Assembly: GCA_019245415.1 (NCBI GenBank) | Contig: JAFARO010000003.1 | Span: forward strand, 420,878 to 484,877 | DNA: 64,000 bases | From: Alphaproteobacteria bacterium | GTDB lineage: Bacteria > Pseudomonadota > Alphaproteobacteria > Micropepsales > Micropepsaceae | Direction: 5' to 3' | In this document: positions 43,118 to 51,060 of the stretch, piece after piece | How positions within the stretch are numbered: the stretch's first letter is position 1 | Layout of the letters: every line of letters begins with the position of its first letter | The notes under the pieces: model-generated | The model's database searches: none | What the model saw: the letters and a program-made list of their open reading frames with translations, nothing else | Told to the model about the DNA's origin: nothing | Made by a program: the position numbers and the translations under genes

Positions 43118-44290
43118 TCAAGTTGTCTCCTCGAACAGTTCGCGGCCGATGAGCCAGCGGCGGATTTCGCTGGTGCCGGCGCCGATCTCGTAGAGCTTGG
43201 CGTCGCGCAGCAGCCGCCCCGTCGGATAGTCGTTGATATAGCCGTTGCCGCCGAGGCACTGGATCGCGTCCAGCGCCATACGCGTCGCGGCTTCCGCGGC
43301 GTAGAGGATGGCGCCGGCGGCGTCCTTGCGCGTGGTCTGGCCGCGGTCGCAGGCGCGCGCCACGTTGTAGACATAGGCCCGCGCCGCCGACAGCGTGACG
43401 TACATGTCGGCGATCTTGCCCTGCATCAGCTGGAAGGAGCCGATCGGCGCGCCGAACTGCTTGCGGTCGTGGATGTAGGGCAGCACGACGTCCATGCAGG
43501 CCTGCATGATGCCGACACTGCCCGCCGCCAGCACCGCGCGCTCGTAGTCGAGGCCGCTCATCAAAACGTTCACGCCGCCGCCGACCTGGCCCATGACGTT
43601 CTCTTCCGGCACCTCGCAATCCTCGAAGACGAGCTCGCCGGTGTCGCTGCCGCGCATGCCGAGCTTGTCGAGCTTCTGCGCGGTCGAGAATCCCTTCATC
43701 CCCTTCTCGATGAGGAAGGCCGTGATGCCGCGCGCCCCGGCATCCGGATCGGTCCGGGCATAGACCACCAAGGTGTCCGCGAGCGGACCGTTGGTGATCC
43801 ACATCTTGGTGCCGTTGAGGACGTAGCGGTCGCCCTTCTTCCGCGCGCGCAGCTTCATCGAGACGACGTCGGAGCCGGAGCCCGGCTCGCTCATCGCGAG
43901 CGCGCCGACATGCTCGCCGGAGATCAGCTTGGGCAGGTATTTGCGCTTCTGGAATTCGCTGCCGTTGCGGCGGATCTGGTTGACGCAGAGGTTCGAATGC
44001 GCGCCATAGGACAGCCCGACCGAAGCCGAGCCGCGGCTGACCTCCTCCATCGCCACGACATGCTCGAGATAGCCGAGCCCGGCGCCGCCGTACTCCTCCT
44101 CCACCGTGATGCCGTGCAGGCCGAGCGCGCCCATCATGGGCCAGAGGTGGCGCGGGAAGGTGTTGGTCTTGTCCACCTCGTCGGCGATGGGGGCGATGTT
44201 GTCGTCGCTGAAGCTGCGCACCGTGTCGCGCAGCATGTCGGCCGTGTCGCCCAGTCCGTGGTCGAGAGAAGGGTAGGAATTCGGAATCAT
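43118..44290 (-). CDS. ivd: Isovaleryl-CoA dehydrogenase
   Basis: 390-residue acyl-CoA dehydrogenase. The flavin and substrate motifs [13 protein letters not shown] and [16 protein letters not shown] are present; the catalytic base is Glu250 in [13 protein letters not shown], the position specific to isovaleryl-CoA dehydrogenase rather than the C-terminal site of short-chain enzymes. It makes 3-methylcrotonyl-CoA, the substrate of MccAB, with electrons passed to ETF. It is the first leucine-pathway gene of the minus-strand set. Confidence 0.92.
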   Translation of the reverse strand: MIPNSYPSLDHGLGDTADMLRDTVRSFSDDNIAPIADEVDKTNTFPRHLWPMMGALGLHGITVEEEYGGAGLGYLEHVVAMEEVSRGSASVGLSYGAHSNLCVNQIRRNGSEFQKRKYLPKLISGEHVGALAMSEPGSGSDVVSMKLRARKKGDRYVLNGTKMWITNGPLADTLVVYARTDPDAGARGITAFLIEKGMKGFSTAQKLDKLGMRGSDTGELVFEDCEVPEENVMGQVGGGVNVLMSGLDYERAVLAAGSVGIMQACMDVVLPYIHDRKQFGAPIGSFQLMQGKIADMYVTLSAARAYVYNVARACDRGQTTRKDAAGAILYAAEAATRMALDAIQCLGGNGYINDYPTGRLLRDAKLYEIGAGTSEIRRWLIGRELFEETT

Positions 44291-44390
44291 GCGGATGTCC
44301 CGTGCCTTTGCGCAACGATCCTATAGAACCGGCCCGTCCCGTTCCAACCGGATCATGACAAGTCCATCCGCAGGCCGTAATATCGCGGGC

Positions 44391-45587
44391 ATGACCGACG
44401 CCCTGCACCAGGATGACGACGACGCCCTCCTCGCCCCCCCGGGCGAACCGGCTAAGACCAGCCTGCTCAGCCGTTTCGCCAGGCACTATGCCGATGTCGC
44501 GACTCCGTTCGAGGTCGTCCTGCCCGACGGGTCGCGCCAGCGCTTCGGCAAGGGCGCCGCGACCTTCCGGCTGACCATCAACAACAGGAACGGCCTGCGC
44601 GCCGTTTCCAGCCTCGACGAAGGCCATATCGCCGACGCCTATCTCGCCGGCGATCTCGATCTCGATGGCGACATGCTCAAGCCGTTCGAGCTGCGCGGCT
44701 CGATGAAGGACTTCCACCTGCTGACGGAACTTTGGCGCTACCTCCAGCCGCTGCTGTTCGGCCAGGTGCACACCAACAAAAAGGCGATCAGCAGCCATTA
44801 CGACATCGATTCGGAATTCTTCCTCGCCTTCCTCGATCCCAAGACCCCCGCCTATACCCAAGGCGTCTATGAAAGCGCGGACGAGACGCTCGACGTCGCG
44901 ACGACGCGCAAGTTCGATTATGCGTTCGAGAAGCTGAAGCTGAAGCCCGGCGACCACATCCTGGAAGTCGGCCCGGGCTGGGGCGCGTGGTTCGAATACG
45001 CCTCGGCGCGCGGCATCCGCTGCACGGGCATCTCGATCTCCAAGGAATCGATCCGGTATTTGACGGAGCGTGGCAAGGCTCTCGGCCACGATTGGGAGCT
45101 CGTCGAGTCCGACCTCTTCGACTACGCGCCCAAGATCAAATACGACGCCATCGTCATCATGGGCGTGATCGAGCACCTGCCCGACTATCAGCGCGTTCTC
45201 ACGAAGTTCCTCGCCCTGCTGAAGCCGGGCGGCCGCATCTTCCTCGACGGCAGCGCCTGCACCAAGAAATACGAGCTGTCGTCGTTCATGGTGAAGTACA
45301 TCTATCCCGGCAACCACTCGTTCCTGGTGCTCGACGATTTCCTCAACAGGCTCGCCAGGACTCCGTTCCAGGTCGAGGAGATCTTCAACGACCGCGTCAG
45401 CTATTTCCTCACCTTCGTGCAATGGGCGAAGAATTTCGACGCGCACAAGGTGTTCCTGGTGGAGAAGTTCGGCGACTTCAATTTCCGCCGCTTCCGGCTC
45501 TATCTGTGGGGCGCGGCTTACGAGTTCCAGAGCCGCAGCCTGGACTGCTACCGCATGGTCATCCACAAGCCGCAGGACGTGGCCTAG
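44391..45587 (+). CDS. Cyclopropane-fatty-acyl-phospholipid synthase family methyltransferase
   Basis: 398 residues with a CFA-synthase-like N-terminal lipid-binding part (ATFRLTINN, GDLDLDGDML) and a SAM domain with motif I LEVGPGWGAWFEYA, SISKESIRYL and DAIVIMGVIEHLPDYQRVL. CFAS adds a methylene bridge to unsaturated acyl chains of membrane lipids; some relatives do other lipid methylations. The ATG at 44391 or at 44355 may be used. It is divergent from ivd. Following it, after 64 bases, is tRNA-Leu. Confidence 0.82.
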   Translation: MTDALHQDDDDALLAPPGEPAKTSLLSRFARHYADVATPFEVVLPDGSRQRFGKGAATFRLTINNRNGLRAVSSLDEGHIADAYLAGDLDLDGDMLKPFELRGSMKDFHLLTELWRYLQPLLFGQVHTNKKAISSHYDIDSEFFLAFLDPKTPAYTQGVYESADETLDVATTRKFDYAFEKLKLKPGDHILEVGPGWGAWFEYASARGIRCTGISISKESIRYLTERGKALGHDWELVESDLFDYAPKIKYDAIVIMGVIEHLPDYQRVLTKFLALLKPGGRIFLDGSACTKKYELSSFMVKYIYPGNHSFLVLDDFLNRLARTPFQVEEIFNDRVSYFLTFVQWAKNFDAHKVFLVEKFGDFNFRRFRLYLWGAAYEFQSRSLDCYRMVIHKPQDVA

Positions 45588-45651
45588 CGCGCCGAGCCCG
45601 CCGCTGTTGCCCTCGCCGCGGTCCTTTGCTACACCCCCGGTCCCTCAGGAT

Positions 45652-45735
45652 GCGGTCGTGGCGGAACGGTAGACGCACTAGCTTGAGGTGCTAGCGGGGC
45701 AACCCGTGGAAGTTCGAGTCTTCTCGACCGCACCA
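45652..45735 (+). tRNA. tRNA-Leu(GAG)
   Basis: Complete cloverleaf with the long variable arm of class II tRNAs. Acceptor GCGGTCG pairs with CGACCGC, anticodon stem CTAGC/GCTAG encloses TTGAGGT (anticodon GAG), and the T arm includes GTTCGAGTC. Encoded CCA at 45733-45735. Reads CUC and CUU. Confidence 0.95.
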
Positions 45736-45771
45736 CCCTACGCCCTTCGGGCTTCGGGCTTAACGATCCGA

Positions 45772-46563
45772 CTATTCCGGATCATCCGCTTTGAATTGCC
45801 AACTGGACTCCTGAGGAAACGGGAAGCGGTAGCTTGCAGCCCATTTTTTGCCGCCGATCTCGACGGCCCCCTTTTCGTGCCTGGTGCTGAGGAACGCGCG
45901 CAGTTCCTGATAGTATTTGGATGGCAGAAGGATGCTGTATAGCTCGCGATGCTTGACCGTTCTTGCGTCATCTAGTCCCGGCCAATTCGATGGCCAGACA
46001 ATGGATGGTTCCGGAGCGTAGTCGTAAGGCCACACCATGACTTCGATAAAGTCCGGCATCCACGGCCGAGCCTTCGGTTCGTCAAACTTCGCGAGGCGCT
46101 GATACGCCCTGACCAGCGGGAGGGGCAGCGCTGTCCCTTCACGATCGTCAGGAATGGGGCCATACACCGAGATCCTTGAAAGCTTCCCACCGCGACCGAA
46201 AAACAAAATCTCGGACGATTGATCCGTCCAGCTCGAAGTCGAGTAATGCTTCTCAAGGCAAGCAAGCGCACCAACGTTGACCGCGCTGCGTAAGTCGGCG
46301 ACGCTCCGTTTGTCCAATTGAATTTGACGCAGGCCATCCTCGGCCTGATAGATTGCGAGTCCGTTGTCGTAGAGCACGAACCGGGGCGAGTCCGATCCCA
46401 GAACCATCGCCCATGGATTCGTTTCCACGAGGACTAGAACTGGGCTGCCATCGGTTTGCGACCCCGGCGCGTCCAATCGGTCCGAGCAGTCGCTATTCCG
46501 GGCCAGCACAGAGCCGAACAGGCCGAACCAAATGCTCGTTGCTGCGACGAAAATTCGGGTCAT
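45772..46563 (-). CDS. Exported protein of unknown function
   Basis: 263 residues with a signal peptide (MTRIFVAATSIWFGLFGSVLA). The mature part is Trp/Tyr/Pro rich, with PRFVLYDNGLAIYQAEDGLRQIQL and PSIVWPSNWPGLDDARTVKHR, and ends SSWQFKADDPE. Such proteins are found in several soil alphaproteobacteria without known function. Codon use is less GC rich than its neighbours. The ATG at 46563 fits a signal peptide better than that at 46587. Confidence 0.65.
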   Translation of the reverse strand: MTRIFVAATSIWFGLFGSVLARNSDCSDRLDAPGSQTDGSPVLVLVETNPWAMVLGSDSPRFVLYDNGLAIYQAEDGLRQIQLDKRSVADLRSAVNVGALACLEKHYSTSSWTDQSSEILFFGRGGKLSRISVYGPIPDDREGTALPLPLVRAYQRLAKFDEPKARPWMPDFIEVMVWPYDYAPEPSIVWPSNWPGLDDARTVKHRELYSILLPSKYYQELRAFLSTRHEKGAVEIGGKKWAASYRFPFPQESSWQFKADDPE

Positions 46564-46647
46564 GTCTTCTCGTTTCCGCCCCGTCAATCAATAGTGTTTT
46601 TCAACCCTAGTGCCAATGCGAAGGCGCGGCGGCGCGAGCGCTCGGGC

Positions 46648-47403
46648 TCAAATCCCCTCCCCGTCCACGCCGTGGATGCCGCATTCGTCCTTGGCGAGGC
46701 CGGACCAGCGGCCGGCGCGGTAGTCCTCGCCGCGCGCGACGCGCCTGGTGCAGGGTATGCAGCCGATGGAGGGATAGCCGTCCTCGGCGAGCGGGTGGCG
46801 CGGCAGGCAGTGCAGCTCGATATAGGTCTCGAGATCGGAAAGCGTCCATTCGGCAAGCGGGTTGAAGCGGTAGCGGCCCTCGAAGAACTCGACCTTCTGC
46901 ATCTGCGCGCGCGACTCGGTCTGGAACCGCTTGCGGCCGGTGATCTGCGCGTCAAAACCCGCGAGCGCGCGCCGGATCGGTATCACCTTGCGGAAGCCGC
47001 AGCAGGCATCGGTGTCGCGCGACCACAGCGTGCCGTCGGGGTCGCGCGCGGCGCGGTCCAGCGGATGCGGGCCGATGGTGCGGATGTCGCCCAGGCCGAG
47101 CTCGTCCTGCAAGCGGTCGCGATAGCGCAGGGTCTCGCCGAACAGCTTGCCGGTGTTGATGAACAGGATCGGCGTGGTGGGATCGACCTCGGCCACCATG
47201 TGCAGGAGCACAGCGGATTCCGAACCGAACGAGGACACCACGGCCGTGCCGCCGGCGAATTCCTCCTTCAACGCCAGTTCGAGGATGCCCATTGCGTCGC
47301 GCCCGCGCGCCGATGCCTGCAACCCCGCCAGCCGATCGGGCGGGGGCGCGGCCAGCGGCGGAACGATGCCGCGCGCAGTATCGATGACGGTCGCCACGCT
47401 CAC
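46648..47403 (-). CDS. cysH: Assimilatory adenylyl-sulfate reductase, Fe-S type
   Basis: 251 residues of the APS/PAPS reductase family. The four cluster-binding cysteines are Cys134-Cys135 (DACCGFRK) and Cys215/Cys218 (GCIPCTRR), which mark the 4Fe-4S adenylyl-sulfate reductases; the catalytic Cys241 is in ECGIHG near the end, and substrate residues are in TGRKRFQTESR. It reduces activated sulfate to sulfite. The GTG at 47403 overlaps the upstream stop, so it is translationally coupled to the siroheme-synthase-like gene. Confidence 0.9.
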   Translation of the reverse strand: MSVATVIDTARGIVPPLAAPPPDRLAGLQASARGRDAMGILELALKEEFAGGTAVVSSFGSESAVLLHMVAEVDPTTPILFINTGKLFGETLRYRDRLQDELGLGDIRTIGPHPLDRAARDPDGTLWSRDTDACCGFRKVIPIRRALAGFDAQITGRKRFQTESRAQMQKVEFFEGRYRFNPLAEWTLSDLETYIELHCLPRHPLAEDGYPSIGCIPCTRRVARGEDYRAGRWSGLAKDECGIHGVDGEGI

Positions 47404-47888
47404 GGCAGCCACCCTTCGCGCGCCACGAGCTCGCGGCTGCGGCGTGAGAGTTCTTCCGTCGCGCATCCTTCCGACCGCCAGCGCTCTCGCGCATGGGCGG
47501 CGATCTGCAGCCGGCCCGACCATTGGGGACCGAAGGCGCGCTCCAGCCATTCGCGGATCAGGCGCGATATCGCCGGAGCCTTTCCGTTAGTGGAGACCGT
47601 CAGCGCCAGGTCCCCGCGGCGCACCACCGCCGGGACGTGGAAGTCGCAGAGTTCCGGGACGTCTTCGACATTGACGAGAGTTCCCGCAGCGCGCGCCTGG
47701 GCGGCAAGAGCCGCGCTCTGCTCCCGCGGCAGGCCGACGACGAAAAGGACATCGAGGCGGCCCGCGTCCGCCGCAAGGGCCTGCTCCACGCCCGCCGCCT
47801 GCAGAAAGGCCTTGCGGCGGGCCAGCGCATCTCCCTCACCGGTTAGACCGATGCGAAGCTTGGTAGGGTCCAGGGCGATGGGAAGCAA
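47400..47888 (-). CDS. Siroheme synthase N-terminal domain protein (precorrin-2 dehydrogenase-like)
   Basis: 162 residues corresponding only to the NAD-dependent dehydrogenase/ferrochelatase half of CysG (Met8p fold). Visible: LVNVEDVPELCDFHVPAVVRRGDLALTVSTNGKAPAISRLIREWLE. The methyltransferase half (CysG C-domain) is absent from this gene. It would finish siroheme, the cofactor of sulfite reductase, matching its partner cysH downstream. Compared with canonical proteins, the nucleotide-binding N-terminus (LRIGLTGEGDALARRKAFL) is short. Confidence 0.8.
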   Translation of the reverse strand: MLPIALDPTKLRIGLTGEGDALARRKAFLQAAGVEQALAADAGRLDVLFVVGLPREQSAALAAQARAAGTLVNVEDVPELCDFHVPAVVRRGDLALTVSTNGKAPAISRLIREWLERAFGPQWSGRLQIAAHARERWRSEGCATEELSRRSRELVAREGWLP

Positions 47889-47979
47889 GGCGACCTCCGC
47901 TGCCTTTCAGAGGTACGAGCGGGAGGCCATAAATGCAAGGATACCATGGAGAATAATTTGAACTACATTGATACCGATG

Positions 47980-48228
47980 TTATTGATAGCCGGAAAGCAG
48001 TTCCGTGATGGAGACCCCGATCCGGTCGCCATGGATGACGATTTCGCCCTTGGCGACGGGCTTTTCGTTGGCCAGCACGGTGACCGCATCGTCCTGGGCC
48101 GAGTCCAGCTCGATGACCGCGCCGCGGCCCATCCGGAGCAGCTGGTGCATCGGGATGACCGAGCGGCCGAGGACCACGGAAATTTCGACTTTGACGGCGT
48201 GCAGGTTGGAAGCCATGAAGGAGCCCAT
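47980..48228 (-). CDS. FliN-like flagellar switch protein (SpoA domain)
   Basis: 82 residues comprising a single SpoA/FliN domain: [32 protein letters not shown], then [30 protein letters not shown]. FliN forms the C-ring of the flagellar motor. Here no other flagellar or type III secretion genes are nearby, so it is an orphan paralogue or a gene moved from its cluster. Its ATG (48228, or 48216) shares the CATG of the lipB start on the other strand. The 91 bases after it hold nothing recognised. Confidence 0.75.
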   Translation of the reverse strand: MGSFMASNLHAVKVEISVVLGRSVIPMHQLLRMGRGAVIELDSAQDDAVTVLANEKPVAKGEIVIHGDRIGVSITELLSGYQ

Positions 48229-48892
48229 GAAGAACCGCGCCGATCCTGACGTCCTCATGGTTTCGGATCGCTTAATGCGGGAGTGGGAGATCGCGCGCGC
48301 GCCGGTGCTCTATCCCGATGCCGTGGCGCGGATGGAGCGGCGCGCGGCGCAGATCGCCGAGGGTGCCGCCGCGGAGCTCGTCTGGCTGCTCGAACACCCG
48401 CCGATCTACACCGCCGGCACGAGTGCCAAGGACGGCGATCTTCTGGACGCGCGCTTCCCGGTCTATCGCACCGGACGCGGGGGGCAATTCACCTATCACG
48501 GGCCCGGCCAGCGTGTCGGTTATGTCCTGCTGGACCTGAAGCGGCGGAAGGCGGATGTGCGCGGTTTCGTGCGCGATCTCGAGGAGTGGCTGATCCGGAC
48601 TTTGGCGCGGTTCGACATCAAAGGCGAACGTCGCGACGGTCGCGTCGGCATCTGGGTCGCGCGCGGCAACAGCGAAGACAAGATCGCCGCCATCGGAGTC
48701 CGCGTGCGAAAATGGGTGACGTTTCACGGCGTCTCGCTCAACGTCGATCCCGAGCTTGCGCATTTCGACGGCATCGTGCCCTGTGGCGTGCGCGAGCATG
48801 GCGTCACCAGCCTGCGCGATCTCGGATCGACGGCAACCATGGCGGACGTCGACGTCGCCCTGAAGGCCGCATTCGCCGAGCTCTTCGGCTAG
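48227..48892 (+). CDS. lipB: Octanoyl-(acyl carrier protein):protein N-octanoyltransferase
   Basis: 221-residue LipB. The catalytic pair is Lys152 ([11 protein letters not shown]) and Cys186 ([16 protein letters not shown]); the substrate motifs [12 protein letters not shown] and [11 protein letters not shown] are intact. It moves octanoate from ACP onto lipoyl domains of pyruvate and 2-oxoglutarate dehydrogenase and the glycine cleavage H protein; lipA is not adjacent. The ATG at 48227 has AAGGAG 3 bases upstream; the ATG at 48215 is an alternative. The start overlaps the divergent fliN-like gene. Confidence 0.92.
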   Translation: MKNRADPDVLMVSDRLMREWEIARAPVLYPDAVARMERRAAQIAEGAAAELVWLLEHPPIYTAGTSAKDGDLLDARFPVYRTGRGGQFTYHGPGQRVGYVLLDLKRRKADVRGFVRDLEEWLIRTLARFDIKGERRDGRVGIWVARGNSEDKIAAIGVRVRKWVTFHGVSLNVDPELAHFDGIVPCGVREHGVTSLRDLGSTATMADVDVALKAAFAELFG

Positions 48893-48913
48893 CTCTCGCG
48901 GTTCAAACATCCT

Positions 48914-49078
48914 CGTCATGGCCGGGTTTGCCGCCTTCGCCAAGGCTACGGCGGCCGAGTGAGGCTAACGCTTGCCCGCCGAAGCTGAAAGCGTAGGCGG
49001 GACCCGGCCATCCAGAGTCGTCTTCTGCGCTCGCGGACGCTCGCTTACTGGATGGCCGCCTCAAGGGCGGCCATGACG
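48914..49078. repeat. Dispersed palindromic repeat, family C, copy 3 (long)
   Basis: 165-base version opening CGTCATGGCCGGGTTTGCC and closing GCCTCAAGGGCGGCCATGACG, with an internal hairpin segment (GAAGCTGAAAGC) and CCCGGCCATCCAGAGTCGTC in the middle. It lies between lipB and acylphosphatase, which converge on it. Confidence 0.84.
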
Positions 49079-49091
49079 AGCGGGGAAAATT

Positions 49092-49388
49092 CTAAACCGA
49101 CGGCCTTCGCCGAAAGCCCTTCTCCTCCGGCGGCTCGGCATTGTGCATCTCGACGTTGGTGACGCGCGAGCCGCCGGGCCCCCGCATCGCGGCGCCGACG
49201 AATTCCTCCACCGCCTTGGTCGGGCCCGAGACCAGGATCTCGACCGTGCCGTCGCTGCGATTGCGGACCCAGCCGTCGAGCGCGAGTCGCGTCGCCTCGG
49301 CGATGGCGAAATGCCGGTAGCCGACGGCCTGCACGAAGCCTTCGACCTTGAGGCGCAGGGAGGTCAGGTCGTCGCTGCCGTCGCTCAT
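49092..49388 (-). CDS. acyP: Acylphosphatase
   Basis: 98 residues of the acylphosphatase family, which hydrolyse carboxyl-phosphate bonds. The phosphate-binding arginine is Arg25 in GFVQAVGYRHFA and the catalytic Asn43 is in DGWVRNRSDGTVE, both at the usual spacing. Small C-terminal extension RRRPSV. It is divergent from the S41-like protease gene. Confidence 0.9.
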   Translation of the reverse strand: MSDGSDDLTSLRLKVEGFVQAVGYRHFAIAEATRLALDGWVRNRSDGTVEILVSGPTKAVEEFVGAAMRGPGGSRVTNVEMHNAEPPEEKGFRRRPSV

Positions 49389-49513
49389 GCAAGACCCGCA
49401 ATTTCAGTACAGATGTGGCTAGTGCGAAGCCATTCGTCAAATCGGGGCCTCGTCGCCGATTGAAGACGGAGCCCGCAGCGCCCATCTTCGGGGAGGTTTC
49501 GGGGAGGATTGCC

Positions 49514-50932
49514 ATGCGGATTTTCTGGCGGATTCTGGGCGGGGTGTTCGCCGTCGCCGTCTTGCTGGCGGCGACCGGCGGCGCGGCGTTCTATGTCTTC
49601 TCGCACAAATTCATTCCCGCGGCGCCCGATGCCAACTATCCCAAGCCGAGGGACCCGCTCGAGGCGCAGCGCCAGGACCTGGACTATTTCGTAAAGCTGA
49701 TCGACCTGGACCGCGCCTACGCGCCAGGCACACGCGCCGAAGCGCACCGCCGGCTGGAGGCGTTGGCCAAGAGCAACACGGTCCTGGACCGCGCCCATTT
49801 GCGCGTGACCCTCGCAAGCATCGCGGCCCTGGCCGACAACGGCCACACCTCGCTCTATTCCAGAAAGCCCTCGCGCGCCGTCGTCCTGCCGCTGCGCCTC
49901 GCCGCGTTTAGCGACGGGATCTATGTCATGCGGGCGATGAAGGACAATGCCGACCTTCTCGGTGCCCGGGTCACGGCCATCGACGGCCGTCCCATCGACG
50001 AAGTGCTGGCGAAGCTCGCGCGCGTGCGCGGCGGCACCCAGGCCTGGCGCCTGAACTATGCCCGGCTGGTGCTGAATTCGTCCGAGTTTCTGCACGGTCT
50101 CGACGTCGCGCCGGCAACCGACCGCTCCACCTGGACCTTCCGTACACGGAGCGGCGCGACCGTGACGCGGGATCTGGTGGGCTCGCAGCCGGCTTATGAG
50201 GCGCCTTTCCCCGATCTATGGCGCTGGGAGTCGCCCGATCCGGTGAAGGGCGACAGGACGCCGTGGCTCTCCTTCCGGCCCGAGGGTTGGACTGCGCCGA
50301 TCGCATTGCAGGACCCCGACAGCAATTTCCGCCGCGTGCGGCTGAAGAACAGCTGCGTCATGCTCATCCAGCTCCGCGCCAACGAAGGCGACGGCATCGG
50401 CCAGTTCCTCGCGGACACCGAGGCGGACCTCGCGGCGAACAAGCCCTGCGCCATCATCTTCGACAACCGCGCTAACGGCGGCGGCGACTACACCAACACG
50501 GCGGGCTTCGCCGGCCGCCTCGCCTCCCATGTTGCGCCCGGCGGACACATCTATCTCCTGACCAGCGTGGACACCTTCTCGGCCGGCATCACCACGACGG
50601 TCTTCATCAAGCAGGCCGCGGCGCCCGGACAGGTCGTCATCCTGGGCGAGCCGGTCGGGGACCGGCTGACCTTCTGGGCGGAAGGCGGCGGCGGATGCCT
50701 GCCCAATGCGCCGTTCTGTTTCCACTACGCCACGGGCTTGCACGACTACGCGCATCCCTGCCGCGACTGGGACAAATGCTATTGGGTTAACTGGGTCTTC
50801 CCTGCCCATACCGACACCCTGGCGCCGCGGGAGACCCTCACCAAGAGCTTCGCGGACTGGCAGGCCGGCCGCGACCCGGTCTTCGACCGTGCATTGGCGC
50901 TGGCGCAGAAGGACCGGCCCACGGGAAGTTGA
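49514..50932 (+). CDS. S41-like peptidase, membrane-anchored
   Basis: 472 residues. An N-terminal membrane segment (about 4-26) is followed by a domain resembling tail-specific (S41/CtpA-like) proteases, with the segment IDGRPIDEVLAKL (PDZ-like) and the candidate nucleophile Ser in VDTFSAGITTTVF, after the strand CAIIFDNRANGGGDY. The catalytic Lys is not certain: FIKQAAAPGQ is a possible position. An odd C-terminal Cys-rich loop (GGGCLPNAPFCFHYATG, HPCRDWDKCYW) suggests a periplasmic location. Substrate unknown. Confidence 0.75.
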   Translation: MRIFWRILGGVFAVAVLLAATGGAAFYVFSHKFIPAAPDANYPKPRDPLEAQRQDLDYFVKLIDLDRAYAPGTRAEAHRRLEALAKSNTVLDRAHLRVTLASIAALADNGHTSLYSRKPSRAVVLPLRLAAFSDGIYVMRAMKDNADLLGARVTAIDGRPIDEVLAKLARVRGGTQAWRLNYARLVLNSSEFLHGLDVAPATDRSTWTFRTRSGATVTRDLVGSQPAYEAPFPDLWRWESPDPVKGDRTPWLSFRPEGWTAPIALQDPDSNFRRVRLKNSCVMLIQLRANEGDGIGQFLADTEADLAANKPCAIIFDNRANGGGDYTNTAGFAGRLASHVAPGGHIYLLTSVDTFSAGITTTVFIKQAAAPGQVVILGEPVGDRLTFWAEGGGGCLPNAPFCFHYATGLHDYAHPCRDWDKCYWVNWVFPAHTDTLAPRETLTKSFADWQAGRDPVFDRALALAQKDRPTGS

Positions 50933-50969
50933 AGATACCCGGTCTTTATACTTACGGCTTAAGACCTTA

Positions 50970-51004
50970 GCACAATGCAGCCATGCAATGCCGGAGCATT
51001 GTGC
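50970..51004. promoter_or_regulatory. Inverted repeat upstream of TonB-dependent receptor
   Basis: GCACAATGC at 50970-50978 is the exact reverse complement of GCATTGTGC at 50996-51004; an inner CAATGC-CGGA-GCATTG hairpin lies at 50986-51001. The array ends about 57 bases before the receptor start. It could be an operator for a receptor-specific regulator or a leader hairpin. Confidence 0.4.
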
Positions 51005-51060
51005 GTATAGCAGCACCGTCTCCAGTTTTCATTGCAGTGCCGCGTCATGGGGAGTGACCT

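Noticed and set aside
45736..45760. Short GCCC/GGGC stem after tRNA-Leu as a terminator
   Set aside because: Stem is short and not followed by a T run.
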